8,092 nucleotides of DNA. Origin: Bacteroidota bacterium (lineage in GTDB: Bacteria > CLD3 > SB21). A program made the position numbers and the translations under genes. Positions within the stretch are counted from its first letter, which is position 1. Each line of letters starts with the position of its first letter. The notes below the pieces were generated by a model, which was not told where the DNA came from, searched no databases, and worked only from the letters and a program-made list of their open reading frames with translations. Positions 1 through 4,798 of this stretch are shown here, piece by piece. The stretch lies in assembly GCA_020438245.1 (NCBI GenBank), contig JAGQUY010000032.1, forward strand, positions 1-8,092. Direction: 5' to 3'.

Positions 1-1
1 C

Positions 2-160
2 CAGATGGAAAAAGAGCCTTTATATCGCATGCAGCGCGAGGCCGAAGAAAAGGCAATGTGGCAGGATATTGTTAATATCGTGCGGCGTATGTGTAGAAGG
101 CCGATCCTTAAAACCGCAGAGCAAGCTAAACGAGAACATCTAAAAAAAAACGGTTATTGA
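2..160 (+). CDS. C-terminal end of an unrecognised protein (5' partial)
   Basis: The frame is open from the window edge to a TGA at 158-160 and gives about 52 residues. A methionine codon lies at 5-7, but no upstream sequence is available to judge it as a start, so the gene is best treated as truncated at the left edge. The product is short, very basic and charged (many K, R and E), with predicted helical character and a lysine-rich tail ending in KKNGY. It includes a basic stretch around VRRMCRRP. No domain is recognised and no function is proposed. It lies on the same strand as the downstream protease gene but is separated from it by 143 bases containing a promoter, so the two are probably separate transcription units. 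Confidence 0.5.
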   Translation, partial: QMEKEPLYRMQREAEEKAMWQDIVNIVRRMCRRPILKTAEQAKREHLKKNGY

Positions 161-173
161 GTATCGTAAGCCT

Positions 174-202
174 TTGATTGCTCACAAAAAAAGCCGTATG
201 AT
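174..202 (+). promoter_or_regulatory. Predicted sigma70-type promoter of the protease operon
   Basis: A -35-like TTGATT (174-179) and a -10-like TATGAT (197-202, 5 of 6 consensus bases) are separated by exactly 17 bases. Transcription would start near 209, leaving a leader of about 95 bases before the protease start at 304. It is the best promoter match I found by eye in the window. Function is inferred from the match and position only. Confidence 0.5.
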
Positions 203-204
203 TT

Positions 205-224
205 GTCATAATCTATATTATCAC
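205..224 (+). promoter_or_regulatory. Operator-like imperfect palindrome over the predicted transcription start
   Basis: The arms ATAAT (208-212) and ATTAT (216-220) flank a short centre. The flanking GT and AC extend the symmetry with one C/C mismatch. The element begins 3 bases after the -10 box, where a repressor would block initiation. It could equally be a weak leader hairpin. AT-rich palindromes of this size arise often by chance, so this is tentative. Confidence 0.25.
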
Positions 225-303
225 TCAATTAGATCAGGCCTTTTTTATTTTATTGCTTTCCTGTATAAAGTAGCTCCCTTCAATAATGAGAAACAGCCTA
301 TAA

Positions 304-1179
304 ATGAATCTTCCAAATCTCGATACAGTAGTAAAGAGTGAGCTTGGCTCGCTACTAAGTAAGCTGGAGGACAGCCTTAACTCTGATGTGGTGTTTTTTT
401 ACGGCCCCATTCTCCATTCGGTCGATCGCCTTTTTCGTAACTTTATTGAACAGCTAAAGGGCGATGAAACTAATCACACCAAACTCACAATAATGCTCAA
501 TACACCCGGTGGGTATGTCGAGCCTGTAGAAAAGATGGTGAATATTACACGCCACTTTTACACAGAAGTAGACTTTATTGTTCCTGATACGGCTATGTCT
601 GCTGGCACAATTTTTTGTATGTCAGGCGATAATATTTTAATGGACTACTCGTCATCGCTTGGGCCTATTGATCCGCAAATACAAAAGGAAGGTCGTTTCG
701 TGCCTGCTCTTGGGTATCTAGATAAGGTTAATGAAATTATAGAAAAATCTGCGAAAGGAAAAATGACTTCGGCAGATATAATACTACTTCAGAAACAAGA
801 CCTTGCCATGCTTCGCAGCTTTGAGCAGGCTTTAAATCTCAGTGTGACACTTTTAAAAGAATGGCTAGTAAAATATAAATTTAAAAATTGGGATACTCAT
901 CAGACAACCCCAGAAAAAATTGGTACACCAGTCACGCAAGAAGAGAAAGAAGAACGGGCTGAGGAAATTGCAAGGATTTTAGGCGATAATAATATATGGC
1001 ACTCTCATGGACGGTCGATAAATCTTAATAGACTACAAACTGTTTTACGCTTAAAGATTCAAGATTATGGCGAAAAACCAGAACTAGGGAAAATAATTCG
1101 GGACTATAATGACTTAATATGCGATTATATAAGAAGGTCTAACTTAGAACTTTTTCTTCACTCTAGAAATTATTTCTAA
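304..1179 (+). CDS. SDH-family Clp-fold serine proteinase (SDH_sah / ClpP-crotonase superfamily)
   Basis: This 291-residue protein matches the serine dehydrogenase proteinase family (SDH_sah), cytosolic relatives of ClpP and SppA. The ClpP-like core has a strand plus glycine turn LNTPGG (residues 65-70, oxyanion-hole region). It also has the nucleophile loop TAMSAGT (96-102, Ser99 the likely nucleophile) and the family motif SSLGPIDPQ (117-125). A C-terminal helical part includes WHSHGR (232-237). There is no signal peptide or membrane segment, so it probably acts in the cytoplasm; its substrate is unknown. Length is about normal for the family as I recall it. The start is fixed by an in-frame TAA at 301-303 directly before the ATG. 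The ribosome binding site is poor: only GAG about 13 bases upstream. It is AT-rich relative to the large operon and is followed 18 bases later by a small gene in the same operon. Family assignment is strong; a biological role, possibly in defence, is inference. Confidence 0.88.
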   Translation: MNLPNLDTVVKSELGSLLSKLEDSLNSDVVFFYGPILHSVDRLFRNFIEQLKGDETNHTKLTIMLNTPGGYVEPVEKMVNITRHFYTEVDFIVPDTAMSAGTIFCMSGDNILMDYSSSLGPIDPQIQKEGRFVPALGYLDKVNEIIEKSAKGKMTSADIILLQKQDLAMLRSFEQALNLSVTLLKEWLVKYKFKNWDTHQTTPEKIGTPVTQEEKEERAEEIARILGDNNIWHSHGRSINLNRLQTVLRLKIQDYGEKPELGKIIRDYNDLICDYIRRSNLELFLHSRNYF

Positions 1180-1197
1180 AAAGAGGTAAAAAAAGCC

Positions 1198-1404
1198 ATG
1201 AACACTGCAGACCGTTTACAAGCTTTATTAAAAGAAAAGCTTAACGAAAAAAATGTTACTTCTGAAATAAAGACCTTAGAACTTCTTCAGTCTGAGTTGC
1301 GTGACCTCGGGTACGTTCCCGAAAATACCCAATACACCATTCCTCCAATCGACACAATTGGGATGAGTTTTCCGATTGTTTCTAAAATCGGCCATATTCG
1401 ATAA
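1198..1404 (+). CDS. Small protein of unknown function (68 aa) co-transcribed with the SDH-family protease
   Basis: The ATG at 1198 is preceded by a good Shine-Dalgarno AGAGG (1182-1186) with an 11-base spacer. The stop is TAA at 1402-1404. The N-terminal 35 or so residues look like one or two amphipathic charged helices (LQALLKEKLNEK, then LELLQSELRDLG). The C-terminal part is rich in proline, isoleucine and threonine (residues about 42-60, including IPPIDTIG). There is no signal peptide or membrane span, and I recognise no family. The 18-base gap to the protease gene suggests one transcript. An adaptor, inhibitor or substrate of the protease is possible but unsupported beyond adjacency. Base composition matches the protease gene. 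Confidence 0.6.
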   Translation: MNTADRLQALLKEKLNEKNVTSEIKTLELLQSELRDLGYVPENTQYTIPPIDTIGMSFPIVSKIGHIR

Positions 1405-1409
1405 ATTCA

Positions 1410-1478
1410 TTACAAAATTTCCCTACCAACAACCGAGAAACTCCCGTTTAACTGAATAACCCATTCACTTGGTGTCAT
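1410..1478 (-). CDS. Possible 22-residue micro-ORF or truncated gene start downstream of the nuclease gene
   Basis: On the - strand an ATG (1478-1476) lies 4 bases after AGGA (complement of 1483-1486). It opens 22 codons ending in TAA (1412-1410), beginning MTPSEWVIQLNG. It sits 73 bases past the stop of the GIY-YIG gene and could be reached by transcription from that operon. The peptide has no recognised family. It may be the surviving start of a broken gene at the cassette edge or chance. The good ribosome-binding spacing is the only positive sign. Confidence 0.18.
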   Translation of the reverse strand: MTPSEWVIQLNGSFSVVGREIL

Positions 1479-1551
1479 TTATTCCTTTCGGTTTCCATAC
1501 GATACATTATCACTCACTAATATACGTGACAGGGCTATTCTTGTAAGTTTT

Positions 1552-2742
1552 CTATTTTACCGCGTGCTTTAACGATGCGGTCCCTGGGTCGTACTGGTAT
1601 CCTGTAATCGTTCCGTCCTTGATTCGGCCAACGGCCTCGTCAATCACGAATAGCGGCACGAGAAACCATTCGCGCGGGACAACGGGATTTCCGAAACGAT
1701 CCTTGATCTCGATATCAAGCCTTACCCGATCAAATATTCGCTGGATTAGGTTTTCGAGCTTAGTGCGATTGATGTTGGAAAGCTTGTAGGTGGCAACAAC
1801 CTCCACATCCGCCATCAGAAACGTGGGATCAAGCTTGGCGTTGCCAATCCGACGTTCAATACTGCCGCCAGTCACACCGATCTTGTGAAGAATATCCCGG
1901 TTGGCTGCGACCAGGGGATGGTCTGACTTACTCCGTAGAACATAGATAGTGCCGCTTTCCTCGTCGCCCTCCTCAAGCTCGCCGGAGAAAAGCGGACCAG
2001 TGTCCAAATCGGTAATGCGCCGTCCAGCATTGTCGCGGTGAAGGGCACGCTGCAGAGAACGCAAGAGAACGTCGCTTTCCGTTCCATTGTCATAGATAAC
2101 ACGGAGCCTGCTGTCGCGCCGGTCATATTCGGTTATGAACTCCGCGCCAACCTCCGCCACATAGGCAATCTGGCCGCCGACGATGAACCACTGACCTTTC
2201 TGGATTTCGGCCATCCTTTGAAACGGACGGGTCCGCCGAATACCGGTATCGAGGTCCTTCTTGACTTGAAGGAACATCGGTTTAAATTCTTCAAAATCCT
2301 CGCACTTCTTGCGGTTTGCAATTTCCTCCGCCGCTCTCTTCTCGGCGGTGGAACGCACATGCCGAAGCTCTGTGACGTCCTCCATAGAACCGTCAATACC
2401 AAGTGCCTCCAGAAGCTCGTGGTCGTCCAAGTCGTCAGCCGCCGGAATGGATGCCGCTTCCCCACCTTCTAGCAACCCTTGGCGATCCATAGGCTCCAGA
2501 AGGGTCCGGCACTCCGTCAGGCCGCGCAGGCGGTCCAGGCGCACGGCGTATAGACGCTCGAAAATGTCACGATCTTCCCCGTGCTGGGGAGAACGTCCAT
2601 GTTCGTCAACGAACCGCTGAATTTCCTCAAAACCGGCGATGATGCGCTCCTCGCGCGGCGTACGGCCACCCGTGGCCTTTGCTTCAATCTCGACACCAAG
2701 CTCCTCAAGTAATGCGTCGTCTTCATCGGTGAATTTAGCCAT
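1552..2742 (-). CDS. GIY-YIG nuclease family protein (T5orf172/MUG113-like), third gene of the restriction-like operon
   Basis: This 396-residue protein has a C-terminal GIY-YIG fold. TIYVLRS (265-271) stands for the GIY strand and HKIGVTGG (286-293) for the YIG strand. R298 is the likely conserved arginine, and the helix NRTKLENLIQRIF (325-337) carries the likely catalytic glutamate E330. The EWFLVP block (358-363) is typical of the T5orf172/MUG113 branch. The N-terminal half is acidic and helical. It contains two copies of D-x2-LLE-x-LG-[VI] (8-17 and 107-116) and a module (43-73) also seen at the helicase C-terminus. Basic residues at about 160-180 may contact DNA. The start is supported by GGAGG (complement of 2749-2753) six bases upstream, and it overlaps the helicase stop by 8 bases. 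The likely role is the DNA-cutting subunit. Family call is strong; the role in restriction is inferred from context. Confidence 0.88.
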   Translation of the reverse strand: MAKFTDEDDALLEELGVEIEAKATGGRTPREERIIAGFEEIQRFVDEHGRSPQHGEDRDIFERLYAVRLDRLRGLTECRTLLEPMDRQGLLEGGEAASIPAADDLDDHELLEALGIDGSMEDVTELRHVRSTAEKRAAEEIANRKKCEDFEEFKPMFLQVKKDLDTGIRRTRPFQRMAEIQKGQWFIVGGQIAYVAEVGAEFITEYDRRDSRLRVIYDNGTESDVLLRSLQRALHRDNAGRRITDLDTGPLFSGELEEGDEESGTIYVLRSKSDHPLVAANRDILHKIGVTGGSIERRIGNAKLDPTFLMADVEVVATYKLSNINRTKLENLIQRIFDRVRLDIEIKDRFGNPVVPREWFLVPLFVIDEAVGRIKDGTITGYQYDPGTASLKHAVK

Positions 2743-4798
2743 GCGCCGCCTCCGCTTTCATCCGTGCAAGATACGCCACGCCTTCGGCCATGCGCTTTTC
2801 CCACGCATCGGGTGACGTGATGGATGGCAACCGCCCGCGTTCCTGCTTAAATCTCAAGGCGCGTCTGGCAAGTTCCCGTGCTTCCTCGATGGTGAGACTG
2901 ACGCGCTTGGCCGAGATTGCCGCCTGAACCTGTTTCAGACTTTCCTCGCTCATGGTCTTCGCCAAGATGGCATAGGCTTCCCCAAAGGGATTGATTCGGT
3001 CGATCAGGTCGATGTCGAGCTCGCGTACATCCATTGCAAACTTCCGAACGCCGTCGAGGAGAGCTGTATTACCGCCCTGCTCTCTGTCGCGGTCCGCTCC
3101 GTCGAGAACAGCTTGCTTCGCCTGTTGGGTTAGATTCAGCGCGGCGATTGCGTGCTGGCGCACTGCCTCTTGATCGTCGTCATCCAGTTCGGGGTATTTA
3201 TCCTTAATGATCTTGCCCATGCGGACCTGGGTCAGTTCTTCCGGCACAAGTTCCTCGTCGAACAACCCACGTTCAATGGTCGTCTTGTCCTGAACGAAGG
3301 CTGCAATGACCTCGTTCAAGTCCTCACGGCATATACGGGCCCCCTCAGGGCTCTTTGGTTCAGATAGTCCCTTAATCTCAATCTGGAATTGCCCAGTCTC
3401 GCCATTGAAACCCACATTGCATTTGTCCTGGTCATACCCGCCTTCGCCGTAGTCAAAGCCCGGCGTCGGGCCACTATTCGGATTCTTCGGTTTGAACTCA
3501 AAGCGCGGGGCAAGCACCTGCTCCATGAGAAGGCTGGCCGCTATCGCCTTGAGCGTATCGTTTACGGCCTCAGTGACGGCCTCCGCCGACGCATCCGGCT
3601 CGGCGATCAGATTGGTAAAGCGCGCGCGGGTCTTTCCCGGAGCGTCACGCGTGGCCCGACCGATGATCTGCACAATCTCGGTCAGGCTCGACCGGTATCC
3701 AATGGTCAATGCGTGTTCGCACCAAATCCAGTCGAACCCCTCCTTGGCCATGCCCAAGGCAATAACGATGTCCACATAATCCCGGTTGTTCTTTTGCGCC
3801 TGGTCCTTCAGAGCGGAGGATACGCGCTCGCGCTTGGCCGCATCATCATCAACAAGGTCGGCGATCTTGAGAACACGGCCCGTCGCCATCTTGACGATCT
3901 GAAAGCCGGTTTCCGGGTCGGCGCCCTGCCATTCCCCCAACTCTTCGATGATGTGCTCGACTTCCTTGATCTTGTCCTTTGTGCTTTCACGCGAATTAAC
4001 GCTTGGGATGTGGATGATCGTTTTTTCATCAGGGTTCAGCACCTTCAGAATGTCGTCGGCATAGGACCCCGAATAGAAGAAATAGCCGATGTCGAGCTGC
4101 TTTAGGTACTCGTAGCCGTTGAGCTGCTCGTAGTAGGTGTAGGTAACCGTATCGAACTTTTCCTCGTCATACGGGGCCAGAACGGCCTCGGCATCACCTC
4201 GAAAATACGAACCCGTCATGGCAACGATATGCGCCTTGTCGCGGGCAAGAAGCTGCCCGAGATGGCGGCCAAGTTTGTTTTCGTCGTCTGCTGAGACATG
4301 GTGAAATTCGTCAACGGCAATAAGCCGGTTGTCGAACTTCTCAATGCCGAACTTATCGACGGCGAACCGAAAGGTCGCGTGGGTGCAAACCAGCACCTTG
4401 TCGTCGCTCTCAAGGAAGACGCCGACGGCATTCACCTTCCCCCCGTTATCCCCGCCGGGCGCATCACAGAGGTTCCATCTTGGCTGTACGCTCCAGTCCG
4501 ACCAGAATCCATACTTGGTCAATGGTTCATCATGGAAACTCGCACCGATAGCTCGTTCCGGCACAACGATAATGGCCTGCTTGATGCCCTGATTCTGTAG
4601 CTTGTCGAGGGCAATGAACATGAGCGCCCGGCTCTTGCCCGACGCTGGCGGCGACTTGATCAGAAGATACTGCTCCCCGCGCCGCTCATACGCGCGTTCC
4701 TGCATGGGCCGCATCCCGAGGGCGTTGGCCTTGGTCGCCCTGCCATTGCTCGCATACGAAACGGAAATCGATGGAACCGGCTTTATTTCACCTGTCAT
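2735..4798 (-). CDS. DEAD/DEAH-box superfamily 2 helicase, second gene of the restriction-like operon
   Basis: This 687-residue protein carries the full SF2 motif set. There is a possible Q-motif glutamine (Q33) and Walker A SPPASGKS (49-56). Motif Ia is VVPERA (78-83) and Walker B is DEFH (163-166). Motif III is MTGS (194-197) and motif IV lies around IIHIPSVNSR (261-270). Motif V is LGMAKEGFDW (348-357) and motif VI is QIIGRATRD (377-385). It should couple ATP hydrolysis to translocation on, or remodelling of, DNA. Residues about 430-620 form a family-specific region I cannot assign. No PD-(D/E)xK nuclease was seen, unlike type III Res subunits. The C-terminal residues about 640-682 match a module in the N-terminus of the adjacent GIY-YIG protein. 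Its ATG overlaps the methyltransferase stop (ATGA, 4798-4795), pointing to translational coupling, and its end overlaps the nuclease start. It is among the richest parts of the window in G+C. Confidence 0.92.
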   Translation of the reverse strand: MTGEIKPVPSISVSYASNGRATKANALGMRPMQERAYERRGEQYLLIKSPPASGKSRALMFIALDKLQNQGIKQAIIVVPERAIGASFHDEPLTKYGFWSDWSVQPRWNLCDAPGGDNGGKVNAVGVFLESDDKVLVCTHATFRFAVDKFGIEKFDNRLIAVDEFHHVSADDENKLGRHLGQLLARDKAHIVAMTGSYFRGDAEAVLAPYDEEKFDTVTYTYYEQLNGYEYLKQLDIGYFFYSGSYADDILKVLNPDEKTIIHIPSVNSRESTKDKIKEVEHIIEELGEWQGADPETGFQIVKMATGRVLKIADLVDDDAAKRERVSSALKDQAQKNNRDYVDIVIALGMAKEGFDWIWCEHALTIGYRSSLTEIVQIIGRATRDAPGKTRARFTNLIAEPDASAEAVTEAVNDTLKAIAASLLMEQVLAPRFEFKPKNPNSGPTPGFDYGEGGYDQDKCNVGFNGETGQFQIEIKGLSEPKSPEGARICREDLNEVIAAFVQDKTTIERGLFDEELVPEELTQVRMGKIIKDKYPELDDDDQEAVRQHAIAALNLTQQAKQAVLDGADRDREQGGNTALLDGVRKFAMDVRELDIDLIDRINPFGEAYAILAKTMSEESLKQVQAAISAKRVSLTIEEARELARRALRFKQERGRLPSITSPDAWEKRMAEGVAYLARMKAEAAHG

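Noticed and set aside
184..253. Intrinsic terminator after the first partial gene (A-run plus GCC pairing with GGCC plus T-run)
   Set aside because: The pairing needs a bulge and a loop of about 40 bases, and the G+C stem is only three pairs. It is too weak to annotate, although the T-rich run at 240-253 is real.
2038..2472. 144-codon open frame on the + strand
   Set aside because: It lies wholly inside the GIY-YIG gene on the opposite strand and reads as low-information sequence.
3389..4105. 238-codon open frame on the + strand
   Set aside because: It is antisense to the helicase core (motifs III to VI), has no recognisable domain, and is explained by G+C-rich codon structure on the other strand.
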